DNA from: a virus
Reading direction: 5' to 3' (one strand)
IMG/VR virus record: IMGVR_UViG_3300034062_000721
Location: 1 to 21,525 of that record
Length of the DNA: 21,525 nucleotides
The translations under genes and the position numbers were made by a program. A model generated the notes under the pieces. That model saw only the letters and a list, made by a program, of their open reading frames with translations. It was not told the origin of the DNA and did no database searches. Of this stretch, positions 8,924 to 15,112 are shown piece after piece; position 1 is the stretch's first letter; each line of letters begins with the position of its first letter.

Positions 8924-8982
8924 GTCGGTCAAGCCTGTCGTGCAGAAAGGAGATGGATACTCTGGCACCGCTTAACTGACAC

Positions 8983-9028
8983 GGTTATAAAGGGGGTAGG
9001 CAACTGCAAGGATCGCATCCCCCTAACC
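8983..9028 (-). repeat. Imperfect inverted repeat in the 173-base gap upstream of the helicase
   Basis: On the minus strand GGTTAGGGGG (9028-9019) can pair with CCCCC (8996-8992) and, after a 4-base bulge TTTA, with TAACC (8987-8983). The loop is 22 bases. The TTTA after the C-run gives it a weak terminator look. The rest of the gap 8882-9054 holds no convincing gene or tRNA. Confidence 0.35.
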
Positions 9029-9054
9029 TACTCACTCATGCCTGACAGTAGAGA

Positions 9055-9366
9055 TTACTTCTTGCGTTCTTTCTTGCTGGTCTCTGACACCAAGTTCCCT
9101 TGAGAGTCACGCTTGAACGAGCGGTTCTTCGCCGCGCTCTGGATGCGCAGACCGTCCTTGTTAGAGCCGCCTTTGTCAAGCGCCTTAACGTGCGACACAT
9201 CTTTGCCTTCACGCTTGTCAGCTTTGCCGTTGCCGTTGGCGTCAGCACCTGTCTTGTCTATCGCACGCCGCCCCTTCTGGCGCTCCATGCGGCGCTCGTG
9301 TTCGCCACGAGTCTTTTGCTGTTGATACTCTTTGTCGTAGGGTCGAGGTTTGTTGACGTAGGCCAT
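9055..9366 (-). CDS. HNH-like small basic protein
   Basis: A 103-residue, very basic protein starting MAYVNKPRPYDKEY. Residues near 60-88 read DVSHVKALDKGGSNKDGLRI then SAAKNRSF, which resembles the core of HNH (beta-beta-alpha metal) nucleases: a histidine after a beta strand, a GGSN turn, and a final asparagine followed by basic residues. The usual first histidine of the family is not obvious (DVSH instead of DHDH or similar), so it may be a degenerate or non-catalytic version. The start at 9366 is favoured by AAGGA 6 bases upstream and by a one-base TAATG overlap with the preceding nuclease gene; a longer frame to 9495 would run inside that gene. Phages carry similar proteins whose role is not known. 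Confidence 0.6.
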   Translation of the reverse strand: MAYVNKPRPYDKEYQQQKTRGEHERRMERQKGRRAIDKTGADANGNGKADKREGKDVSHVKALDKGGSNKDGLRIQSAAKNRSFKRDSQGNLVSETSKKERKK

Positions 9367-10133
9367 TATCTTTCCTTGTGATGAGTGCAAGTGTTCACGG
9401 GACACCAGCCGCAGAGTTGTGTTGGATTGGCACTCCAAACACCCTTTATATACGATGTGTCGATGCGATTCAAGTCGGGGCGAAAGGCGTCCCAAAGCTG
9501 CGGAATGTCTTCCCTAGAATACTCTTCAGTCATGAAACTGTTGTGAACTATGAAGAGCAGCCCCGCCTTGATGTGGTTGATCATTGGGTGGTGGGCAAAG
9601 GCCATGAGTGCCATCAGCTTTAACTGTTTTGGCTCAGGGTACTTGTTGCTCCCAGTCTTGTAGTCAACGATGAACGCTGTGTCCCCATCGATGATCATCA
9701 AGTCCACGATGCCCCGCACCCAGTAGTCCTTGCCGTACTGACACGCTTTGCCTTTGATATCAAGCGCCATCTTCTGCTCGGGGTATCGAGTTCCCTTAAT
9801 CTCCATGAGTGTGTCAAGGACAGGCTTGAAGCGTTGATAGTTCTTAGCCAGAGGCTTGCCCTCCGCAACGTAATCCTCACACGCCTTATGCACCTCGTTG
9901 CCGTAGGTCATCTGCGCGGTCGGCTTAACATGGAAGCGCTTAAGTACCTTGACCTCGTGGTACTGCTTGGGGCAGTTGAGGTACTGCTTGTATGACGAGA
10001 AAGACCATGTGAAGTTCATAGTAGGTGATGTCTCTCCATCAGTCACGCCATTGCCGCCGACGTTGGACGCACTTGCCAACCCACTCGGTAATCCGTAAAA
10101 ACCCTTGGGGTCGGCTGCAACTTGTATTGTCAT
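9366..10133 (-). CDS. RecB-like PD-(D/E)XK nuclease with possible iron-sulfur cysteines
   Basis: A 255-residue nuclease of the RecB/Cas4 type, expected to process DNA ends in replication or recombination. Visible motifs: SFSSYKQYLNCPKQYHE at 45-60; H82 in YGNEVHKACEDY; D144 in VRGIVDLMI; D157 and K159 in IVDYKTGS, the PD-(D/E)XK core; and Q170 in the following helix. C54 plus C241, C244 and C249 (CGWCPVNTC) are spaced like the four cysteines that hold a 4Fe-4S cluster in Cas4 and AddB. The ATG at 10133 has AGGAG 8 bases upstream; an internal ATG at 10019 would keep all motifs but lacks a site. The first 38 residues look unstructured. It overlaps the upstream small gene by ATGA and the downstream HNH-like gene by one base. 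Confidence 0.85.
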   Translation of the reverse strand: MTIQVAADPKGFYGLPSGLASASNVGGNGVTDGETSPTMNFTWSFSSYKQYLNCPKQYHEVKVLKRFHVKPTAQMTYGNEVHKACEDYVAEGKPLAKNYQRFKPVLDTLMEIKGTRYPEQKMALDIKGKACQYGKDYWVRGIVDLMIIDGDTAFIVDYKTGSNKYPEPKQLKLMALMAFAHHPMINHIKAGLLFIVHNSFMTEEYSREDIPQLWDAFRPDLNRIDTSYIKGVWSANPTQLCGWCPVNTCTHHKER

Positions 10134-10348
10134 GTGTTCTTCTCCTTTAGCAATCGCTCAATTGACTCGGCAATCTGCTTGAATCCCAGCGGAAACCTAA
10201 CGGCTTTTGGGTCTATGAATTGCAAGACCCTCAAGCGTTCCTCATCCGTCAGCCCTACCCACTCTTTGCGTATGAACACTACGCCCTTGGTCTCACGCGA
10301 ATCGTGCATTGGGCATCCGCGCTCGGCGCATCCTTCGTCTAATATCAT
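10130..10348 (-). CDS. 72-residue hypothetical protein
   Basis: The protein opens with a short cysteine/histidine-containing stretch (C7, C12, H15) and continues into a helical region including LTDEERLRVLQFIDPKAV. I do not recognise a family with a known function. Both ends are ATGA overlaps: its start with the stop of the preceding gene at 10345-10348 and its stop with the nuclease start at 10130-10133. An AAGG site lies 5 bases before the ATG. The position directly ahead of the nuclease makes a co-regulated accessory role possible, but that is only inference. Confidence 0.65.
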   Translation of the reverse strand: MILDEGCAERGCPMHDSRETKGVVFIRKEWVGLTDEERLRVLQFIDPKAVRFPLGFKQIAESIERLLKEKNT

Positions 10349-10554
10349 GTGTTCACCTTTGGGCCGTATGGCTTGTTTAGATTCTCCGCAGAGAACTTTT
10401 GTTCCGTAGTCTTGAACGTAAACGTCCAGTCGTTTGCGATTAACTCAAGCCGCTTGATTCCTGCTGCTACGCCAGCACCCCAACTGAGGGCAGACCAATC
10501 TGGTCTCTCGCTCCACACGCCGCCCACGTTTTGAATCAGAACTTTGTTAGTCAT
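10345..10554 (-). CDS. 69-residue hypothetical protein
   Basis: Starts MTNKVLIQNVGGVWSERPDW and looks like a small mixed beta/alpha protein with many aromatic residues (W17, W22, W28, W46 approximately). The ATG at 10554 is chosen over one at 10578 because it has a GGGAG site 5 bases upstream and forms an ATGA overlap with the previous gene. No family recognised. Confidence 0.65.
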   Translation of the reverse strand: MTNKVLIQNVGGVWSERPDWSALSWGAGVAAGIKRLELIANDWTFTFKTTEQKFSAENLNKPYGPKVNT

Positions 10555-10745
10555 GCGTTCTCCCTTGGCGGTGTGCATGTGTGAATTGTGGTCAAGTTAA
10601 CAGGCTTGCCGCAGCGTTGGCAGAAGTAGCGCTCCTGCTCTGGCTGTGCCAAGGCTTCTTTAATTGCCCATCGAACATGCCTACGCTCATGTGCATTTGT
10701 TTCAATGTACTCCAGCGCCAGCTTCAGTGCTTCGTCTTTGGTCAT
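10551..10745 (-). CDS. 64-residue protein with a C-terminal zinc-ribbon-like motif
   Basis: The first 40 residues form one or two helices (MTKDEALKLALEYIE and AIKEALAQPEQ). The C-terminal part carries CQRCGKPV followed by HTC, so C42, C45, H55 and C57 could bind zinc. The N-terminal phrase is common in small phage proteins of unknown function. It is joined by ATGA overlaps to both neighbours, with AAGGGG 6 bases before its ATG. Confidence 0.65.
   Translation of the reverse strand: MTKDEALKLALEYIETNAHERRHVRWAIKEALAQPEQERYFCQRCGKPVNLTTIHTCTPPRENA
10560..10566 (-). promoter_or_regulatory. Ribosome binding site deciding the 69-residue gene start
   Basis: AAGGGAG on the minus strand, 5 bases before the ATG at 10554; it favours that start over the in-frame ATG at 10578. 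Confidence 0.55.
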
Positions 10746-11062
10746 GCTTGTCCCCTTGCTCGGATGACGGCAATTTCATCTTCTAACATTTTGATGTGTG
10801 CGTTAGTTTTTTCTATCTCAGGTGCATTTGCGGCAATGATGCGCTCACGCTCTGCTGCTGCGACAAGGGCGGCAAAGTGCTCGATGTCACCATGCAGCGT
10901 CAGGCCATTGACCTCAATCAATTCAAATACCGTCATGCGTTTTGAGGAATGCTTTTGAGGAATCTGAGTAACGGCTTGGGTAACGGGCGGTATTTGGTCA
11001 AACATTGCCTTGCCCCTGTTGTAGAAGTCTTTGCTCTTTCCTGTGCTGTTGCTTATTTTCAT
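10742..11062 (-). CDS. 106-residue hypothetical protein with a helical C-terminal half
   Basis: The middle holds the phrase HGDIEHFAALVAAAERERI, a pattern seen at the ends of many small phage accessory proteins, followed by a probable coiled coil (EIEKTNAHIKMLEDEIAVI). The N-terminal 40 residues look unstructured and basic. Start codon at 11062 lies in an ATGA overlap with the previous gene and follows GGAGGG by 6 bases. Function unknown. Confidence 0.6.
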   Translation of the reverse strand: MKISNSTGKSKDFYNRGKAMFDQIPPVTQAVTQIPQKHSSKRMTVFELIEVNGLTLHGDIEHFAALVAAAERERIIAANAPEIEKTNAHIKMLEDEIAVIRARGQA

Positions 11063-11379
11063 TTGAAGCCCTCCGCTTTGGCAATTGCATCACGCGCTAA
11101 ATCAAACGCTTCATACGCTGCGCCCTCGGTCAAGGCAGGGTCGAAACAACTATCCATCATGGCGTATAGCGCAGCCAATAAGTCGGGTGCAGCCGCAATC
11201 AAATGTGCGTTGGCTTTGGCGTCTTTCAGCGTTGACCGCTTGTCGCCCTTGACCCTTGCTATCGGTGCAAACCCGAACGACTCGCAGCTTACGAGAAACT
11301 CTCCGTGATTACCTTGGTGGCATCTCCACACGCCTGTTGTGTACGGCCCGATGTCCTCGGGAAATTTGTTCGTATTCAT
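11059..11379 (-). CDS. 106-residue hypothetical protein
   Basis: Begins MNTNKFPEDIGPYTTGVWRC. The middle contains DAKANAHLIAAAPDLLAALY, a pattern I recall from numerous small phage proteins without assigned function. The start at 11379 is preferred to a longer frame reaching 11631, since that extension overlaps the preceding membrane-protein gene and its translation looks like a shadow; 11379 also makes the same ATGA overlap as its neighbours and has GGAG 9 bases upstream. Confidence 0.65.
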   Translation of the reverse strand: MNTNKFPEDIGPYTTGVWRCHQGNHGEFLVSCESFGFAPIARVKGDKRSTLKDAKANAHLIAAAPDLLAALYAMMDSCFDPALTEGAAYEAFDLARDAIAKAEGFK

Positions 11380-11642
11380 ATCAGTAAACTCCAAACCCAA
11401 AGGCCAGTAAAGAACAGTCCCAAGCAGATCACCAACAGAACCGTCATGATTGCCCCAAGCATCCACGCGCCAATCGTGTGCCATGTATCTGGCACTGGGT
11501 CTATGTCGGCGGGTACTGCCGGATACGGCTTGACCTTGCGTGTCTCTGGCTCCTCCAGCCCCGCATCGGTGAAGTGGCAGAGGTGGGCGCATTGAGGCTT
11601 GTGAGGGCAGAGCGTGCTGCCCGTGTCGCATACTGTTTTCAT
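11376..11642 (-). CDS. 88-residue single-pass membrane protein with a cysteine-rich N-terminus
   Basis: Residues 5-22 carry a cysteine/histidine cluster (C5, C12, H14, C18, H20, C22) that could bind a metal. After a proline-rich linker, residues about 57-86 are strongly hydrophobic (IGAWMLGAIMTVLLVICLGL), one membrane-spanning helix close to the C-terminus. No signal peptide is seen, so the cysteine-rich part probably faces the cytoplasm (inference). A GAGGAGG site precedes the ATG at 11642, which overlaps the previous stop as ATGA. Function unknown; it is not an obvious holin, having only one span and a metal-type head. Confidence 0.6.
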   Translation of the reverse strand: MKTVCDTGSTLCPHKPQCAHLCHFTDAGLEEPETRKVKPYPAVPADIDPVPDTWHTIGAWMLGAIMTVLLVICLGLFFTGLWVWSLLI

Positions 11643-11845
11643 GCTGCCTCCTCAGTCTTGCCCAAGTACGCCTTCAGGCGCTTGACTCGGTTCTTGTTGT
11701 AGGTCACCAGCGAAGTCGCGTACTCGACTGCGCTCTCTGCTTGCAGTAACTCATGCTCTGCATGGAGTAGTTCGTGCGTAACGGCTTGTGTCGGCGTCAC
11801 AGTCTTCATCATGAGCTTTAGCTCTGTCCATAGGTACTTGATCAC
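11639..11845 (-). CDS. 68-residue coiled-coil protein with GTG start
   Basis: Residues 12-60 form a long amphipathic helix (ELLHAEHELLQAESAVEY and on), probably a coiled coil, ending in a basic segment NRVKRLKAYL. The start is a GTG at 11845 with a perfect AAGGAG 5 bases before it; later ATG codons at 11812 and 11809 have no such site. The first gene in a run of seven small genes linked by ATGA overlaps. Similar small helical proteins occur in other phages; function unknown. Confidence 0.6.
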   Translation of the reverse strand: MIKYLWTELKLMMKTVTPTQAVTHELLHAEHELLQAESAVEYATSLVTYNKNRVKRLKAYLGKTEEAA

Positions 11846-11847
11846 GG

Positions 11848-11880
11848 CTACTCCTTAATAAGCTCTGTTTCGTTTGACAT
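11848..11880 (-). CDS. Possible 10-codon minigene between the polymerase and the small-gene run
   Basis: The ATG at 11880 is one base beyond the polymerase stop and is followed by ten sense codons (MSNETELIKE) and TAG. A GGAGAG site 7 bases upstream lies within the last codons of the polymerase gene. The frame ends two bases before the GTG of the next gene and covers its ribosome binding site, as in leader or coupling peptides. It could also be chance, given its length. Confidence 0.35.
   Translation of the reverse strand: MSNETELIKE
11851..11856 (-). promoter_or_regulatory. Ribosome binding site for the GTG-start gene, inside an upstream minigene
   Basis: AAGGAG on the minus strand, 5 bases before the GTG at 11845. 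The same bases encode the last two sense codons of the possible 10-codon minigene at 11848-11880, so translating ribosomes would cover this site. Confidence 0.55.
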
Positions 11881-11881
11881 A

Positions 11882-13750
11882 TTAACACTCTCCGTAGGTG
11901 TGTGCGTACTTTGCTTCGCAAGTTACGGGTAAACCCCTAGCCCACTCAGGGGGCGTAGACATGCACTCGACGATATATGCAAGGGCTTCATCTTTCTGAG
12001 CCTCGGGAACCACGATCACCGCCGCATCGTGGACGGTCAGCGCGACTTGGTAGCGCTCATTGATCTTGACCATCTGCTCCCCCACGATGATCCGCGCCAA
12101 GGCTTGAACTACGTTTTCAACTAGCGATCCGCCCCATAGAGACACGGGCCCCTTGCGAGACTTGTAGGTGTACTGACTATTAGACTCCGACGTATCGAGC
12201 TTCAAGTCTGGGTATCGGATAGAAAGCCCATTAGGGAGACCAACCCCGTCCTTAGTGATTTTTAAGCATCTGTGCTTGCCGTAGAAGTACGGCTTGCATT
12301 CCCAGTTGGCGAGGTCTTTGATCACCTTGTCGCCGTCCCGCCATAGCTGAATCACCTTGTCGTTGGCCTCGCGGTATGTATCAACATAGTTCTTAGCCTC
12401 GGTTTCGCTAACGATTGCTCCCGGTGGCTGAGTCTTTAGCGTGTGCTGAAGCTTTAACGCGCCAGTCCCGTAGCCTAGACCCAAGATGCAGGTCTTGCCC
12501 ACGAAGCGCTCCACTGGGTTGGCCTTGGTTATCGGGCGCTCATATATCTTGGACGCAAAGACCGAGTAGACATCATCCCCGTTGCGGAACTGCTCGACCA
12601 CATCCTCCTGCCCCGCCAGCCAGACAAGCACACGCGCCTCAATCTGAGAAGAGTCACAGTTGATGACGATGTGATCGTCAGGCGCTACAACGGCGTTCTT
12701 CAGAGCTTTCTTTTTCTTGTCTCTACTTGGTAGATTCTGGAAGTTAACCTTATCACTGCCAGCCCAGCGTCCAGTATGTGCGCCGTAGTATTTGAGTGGG
12801 ATGGGCAGGCGCCCCTTGTTGCGCTTGCCAACGTCAATGAATCTCTCAATCCTTGATTCTTCAATAGTGGACTTTGTGCCGAGTCGCACAGCGCATAGCT
12901 GCTGAATAAGTGGGTCATCGTGTTCTGTGAGTTTTAGGAAGCCCTCATCGTTCTTTGCCAACGCATAGGTCAGCTTGCCTGTTGTCTTGCTCTCTTTCAT
13001 GGGGACTGAAACCCCGCGCTCGACTAAAATTTCAGCGAACTGTTTATTGCTGGCTAGCCGTTTACGCACCGCCTCTGCGGTCTCACATTTTAACTTCTCC
13101 ATCAAGCCCTCAAGCAGTAGCTGCTTGTCTTCTTTAAGTTCTTCGTAACGCTCTTGCAGTAGCGCGTCATCGACAAAGAACACAGGGTGCGTGAACATCC
13201 GCAGGGTCATGTCGATCAGCACCAACTCTTTCTCAGGGAAAGTCTTGTTCAGTATCTTGAACAGCTTGAGGGTCAAGTCAACATCGTTCTTACAATACTC
13301 GCCGTATCGCGCAAGCTCTTCTTTGTTGAAGTCAAGTCGAGCCTTGCCTTCAGCGGCGATCACTTCCTCGCCCTTGACACCGATCTCGTAGCGCTCAGCC
13401 AGCGCCTTGAGTGAGCCACCTGCCTCAACGCCATGAATTGCTCTAGCCATACACAGAGTGTCGAACATGAATGCGGGCGTAATGCCGTAGTGCCAGCTAA
13501 GAATAGCGCCATCGAAGAGCGTGTTGTGGCACAGAAGCGGACTGTTGCCCCAGTCTAGCGATGTTAGATATTCTTTTAGCTTGTCTTTGCCGCCCGATAC
13601 CCAGACAGTCGGTTGCTCACCCACCTTCACGCCCACGCCAATAACCTCAAAGCGCTTGTCGCGTATGTATTCCTCAGTGGTCTGATGCTTGAAGCCTAGC
13701 TTGATCTTGCTATCGTAGTAGGTCTCAAAGTCAATCGTGATTAGGTTCAT
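11882..13750 (-). CDS. Family A DNA polymerase with 3'-5' exonuclease domain
   Basis: The replicative polymerase, related to DNA polymerase I and T7 gene 5. From the ATG at 13750 it has 622 residues. Exonuclease: ITIDFETY with D7 and E9, HNTLFDGAI with D80, and YCKNDVDLT with Y152 and D156, all consistent with active proofreading. Polymerase: motif A CDSSQIEAR with D366 and E371, motif B from K419 to YG at 427-428, and motif C VHDAAV with H574 and D575. Motif C has alanine where glutamate usually follows the aspartate, and motif A has serine for the usual tyrosine. There is no 5'-3' exonuclease domain. A TTG at 13762 is a possible earlier start, but the ATG follows GGGA and fits other polymerases. 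It overlaps the upstream small gene by 20 bases. Confidence 0.92.
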   Translation of the reverse strand: MNLITIDFETYYDSKIKLGFKHQTTEEYIRDKRFEVIGVGVKVGEQPTVWVSGGKDKLKEYLTSLDWGNSPLLCHNTLFDGAILSWHYGITPAFMFDTLCMARAIHGVEAGGSLKALAERYEIGVKGEEVIAAEGKARLDFNKEELARYGEYCKNDVDLTLKLFKILNKTFPEKELVLIDMTLRMFTHPVFFVDDALLQERYEELKEDKQLLLEGLMEKLKCETAEAVRKRLASNKQFAEILVERGVSVPMKESKTTGKLTYALAKNDEGFLKLTEHDDPLIQQLCAVRLGTKSTIEESRIERFIDVGKRNKGRLPIPLKYYGAHTGRWAGSDKVNFQNLPSRDKKKKALKNAVVAPDDHIVINCDSSQIEARVLVWLAGQEDVVEQFRNGDDVYSVFASKIYERPITKANPVERFVGKTCILGLGYGTGALKLQHTLKTQPPGAIVSETEAKNYVDTYREANDKVIQLWRDGDKVIKDLANWECKPYFYGKHRCLKITKDGVGLPNGLSIRYPDLKLDTSESNSQYTYKSRKGPVSLWGGSLVENVVQALARIIVGEQMVKINERYQVALTVHDAAVIVVPEAQKDEALAYIVECMSTPPEWARGLPVTCEAKYAHTYGEC

Positions 13751-13919
13751 TTGCTTTCCCAAAGATTTTTTCGTAGTACTTAGCAGGGAACGGCGCTTTC
13801 TTCTCTAAGAACTCACGCAACCATTGCGCACCGCCAAGCTGGTCAAGTATCAAGAACTGCTTGTCGGTCAGTCGTATTTGTCTGCCTATGAGGGGCGAGG
13901 GGGGTTTGGGTCTAGGCAT
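13731..13919 (-). CDS. 62-residue small basic protein, possibly DNA-binding
   Basis: Begins MPRPKPPSPLIGRQIRLTDKQ and continues with LGGAQWLREFLEKK. The basic lead-in, a strand-like IRLTD and two following helices recall ribbon-helix-helix DNA-binding proteins, but the resemblance is loose. Its ATG directly follows the TAA of the previous gene (TAAATG) and its end overlaps the polymerase start by 20 bases, so the pair is likely co-translated. Confidence 0.55.
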   Translation of the reverse strand: MPRPKPPSPLIGRQIRLTDKQFLILDQLGGAQWLREFLEKKAPFPAKYYEKIFGKANEPNHD

Positions 13920-14459
13920 TTAAAACCATCTCCCGAAACCAAGTTTGCCCAAAAGGCCAGAGCCGCTTTGCTGCATCGCTGCATTCCTAGCCTTTTCCGC
14001 TTTTTGGGTGGCGTTGTACTGCTTCTGCATCATCTCCTGCTGGCCTCTTAAGTCCATGTTTGAATTCTGCGCGGAATTAAGCATCCCGCCCTGTGACAGC
14101 ATCCCTCTTGGGTCTGTCCAGCCATGACCGTACTGTTGGGAGTTGGAGATTGATTGATTATTTATTACGCCGCCAGTGAACGGGAAGTTTGTGGGGGTCG
14201 TAAGGTACGCCTCAAGCTGTTTGTCTGTGTTCTCACCAGCCAGTGTCTTGAGAACCTGCTCGTTGAACTTATCGAGCAGGTATTGCCTTTTCGATTCGTC
14301 CATAGCCTTCTTGATTGCGTCTATCTCTTCTTTCGGTAAGCATTCTCTGGCGGCATGTAGAACTCTAGTCCACCTACCAAGGCCGTGTATGTCGTGATCT
14401 GCAAACTCTTCGGGGCAGTCTTGTATCCGCTTAAGCAAAATCTCTGTTCCAATCTCCAT
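13920..14459 (-). CDS. 179-residue hypothetical phage protein
   Basis: The N-terminal 60 residues look folded and helical (MEIGTEILLKRIQDCPEEF, GRWTRVLHAARECLPKEE). From about residue 90 the chain becomes rich in glycine, asparagine, serine and glutamine (FPFTGGVINNQSISNSQQYG), followed by a glutamine/methionine/alanine-rich helix and a glycine-rich end, GLLGKLGFGRWF, that could touch a membrane or partner. I recall similar N-termini in T7-like phage hypothetical proteins, without known function. The ATG at 14459 has a strong GGAG site 8 bases upstream. An inverted repeat stands before it. Its composition would also fit a minor structural protein, but its position is among replication genes. 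Confidence 0.65.
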   Translation of the reverse strand: MEIGTEILLKRIQDCPEEFADHDIHGLGRWTRVLHAARECLPKEEIDAIKKAMDESKRQYLLDKFNEQVLKTLAGENTDKQLEAYLTTPTNFPFTGGVINNQSISNSQQYGHGWTDPRGMLSQGGMLNSAQNSNMDLRGQQEMMQKQYNATQKAEKARNAAMQQSGSGLLGKLGFGRWF

Positions 14460-14489
14460 GTCTAATCTCCTAAATTAAAACAACTGGTA

Positions 14490-14529
14490 TCAAAGTAGCG
14501 TCCCACGTGGTCATGGGAGGCTACTTTGA
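14490..14529 (-). repeat. Long inverted repeat between the DUF3310 gene and the 179-residue gene
   Basis: TCAAAGTAGC (14490-14499) pairs with GCTACTTTGA (14520-14529); after one mismatch TCCCA (14501-14505) pairs with TGGGA (14514-14518). That gives 15 base pairs with one internal mismatch and an 8-base loop. The arm also contains the palindrome CCACGTGG. No T-run follows on the minus strand. It could be an RNase III-type processing site, a weak terminator or a protein-binding operator. Confidence 0.7.
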
Positions 14530-14533
14530 AGTT

Positions 14534-15112
14534 TTACTTACCTGATTTCTCGATCTCTCGGTTCAAGTACCACTGCGCTTTCTTGAGGTTCTCCAAGCGG
14601 TCGCCCTTGTGGTCGGCGCGAGTGATGTACTTCACCACATTGCCCAAGTGATAGCCTAGACCTTTCGCCTCGATAAAGTCAATCGTCTCGATACCCCCTG
14701 CGGTGTAGTGCGCGGGGTGATTGACTGCATCATGTTGGGCAATGGCCTGACTCACATCAGCTACGATTTCCTCTACCTCTGCCGCAGTCATGCCCTCGGG
14801 TAAATTATTAGCTTGCTCTGCGCTCTGCATACGAATGCGGGGTCTGCTCATGTTGTAAACCAGACGGGATGTTTGCTCGTCTGTTAGCTTAGTAAAATCG
14901 TCCTTAGGCATAGTTATGCCAAGGCGTTTCCTGTCCGCCATCTTTGAATTGATAGTGAAGCCATTTTCTATTTGATACGCCGTCCTTGCCTTGCTCATCA
15001 AAACATAGGCGTATGACTTGGTGATGCCAAGCTTTGCCATCACTTGCTCTGTCTTGATCTTCGGGTTAGCTTCTAATAGCTTACGCACTTGCTCTGTCTT
15101 GTTACGCTTCAT
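14534..15112 (-). CDS. DUF3310 (T7 gp1.7-like) protein with an N-terminal helix-turn-helix
   Basis: The last 65 of 192 residues match the DUF3310 pattern: VNHPAHYTAGGIETIDFIEA, then YHLGNVVKYITRADHKGD and LKKAQWYLNREIE. The C-terminal part of T7 gp1.7, a nucleotide kinase, has the same pattern by recollection, so a role in nucleotide supply is possible. The first 50 residues look like a helix-turn-helix (EQVRKLLEANPKIKTEQVMA, LGITKSYAYVLMSKARTAY), and the middle 70 residues are a linker. The fusion suggests DNA binding, or the helix-turn-helix may only serve as an interaction module. AAGGAG lies 7 bases before the ATG, and the start overlaps the previous gene by 11 bases. DUF3310 alone is confident; the kinase activity is not shown. 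Confidence 0.8.
   Translation of the reverse strand: MKRNKTEQVRKLLEANPKIKTEQVMAKLGITKSYAYVLMSKARTAYQIENGFTINSKMADRKRLGITMPKDDFTKLTDEQTSRLVYNMSRPRIRMQSAEQANNLPEGMTAAEVEEIVADVSQAIAQHDAVNHPAHYTAGGIETIDFIEAKGLGYHLGNVVKYITRADHKGDRLENLKKAQWYLNREIEKSGK

Noticed and set aside
8980-8992. Possible -10 element (TATAAC) on the minus strand
   Set aside because: No matching -35 box lies at suitable spacing, so a promoter call is not supported.
8929-9018. 29-residue minus-strand frame in the helicase leader gap
   Set aside because: The G-run abuts the ATG without proper spacing, the frame overlaps inverted repeats, and the peptide has no distinctive features.
8882-9054. Possible tRNA or small structured RNA gene
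   Set aside because: No T-loop consensus or cloverleaf was found; only hairpins are supported.
9367-9495. Longer 5' extension of the HNH-like gene
   Set aside because: It would run inside the nuclease gene; the ATG at 9366 has a clear AAGGA site.
11380-11631. Longer 5' extension of the 106-residue gene
   Set aside because: The extension overlaps the membrane-protein gene and reads as low-quality arginine-rich sequence; the start at 11379 has coupling and a ribosome site.
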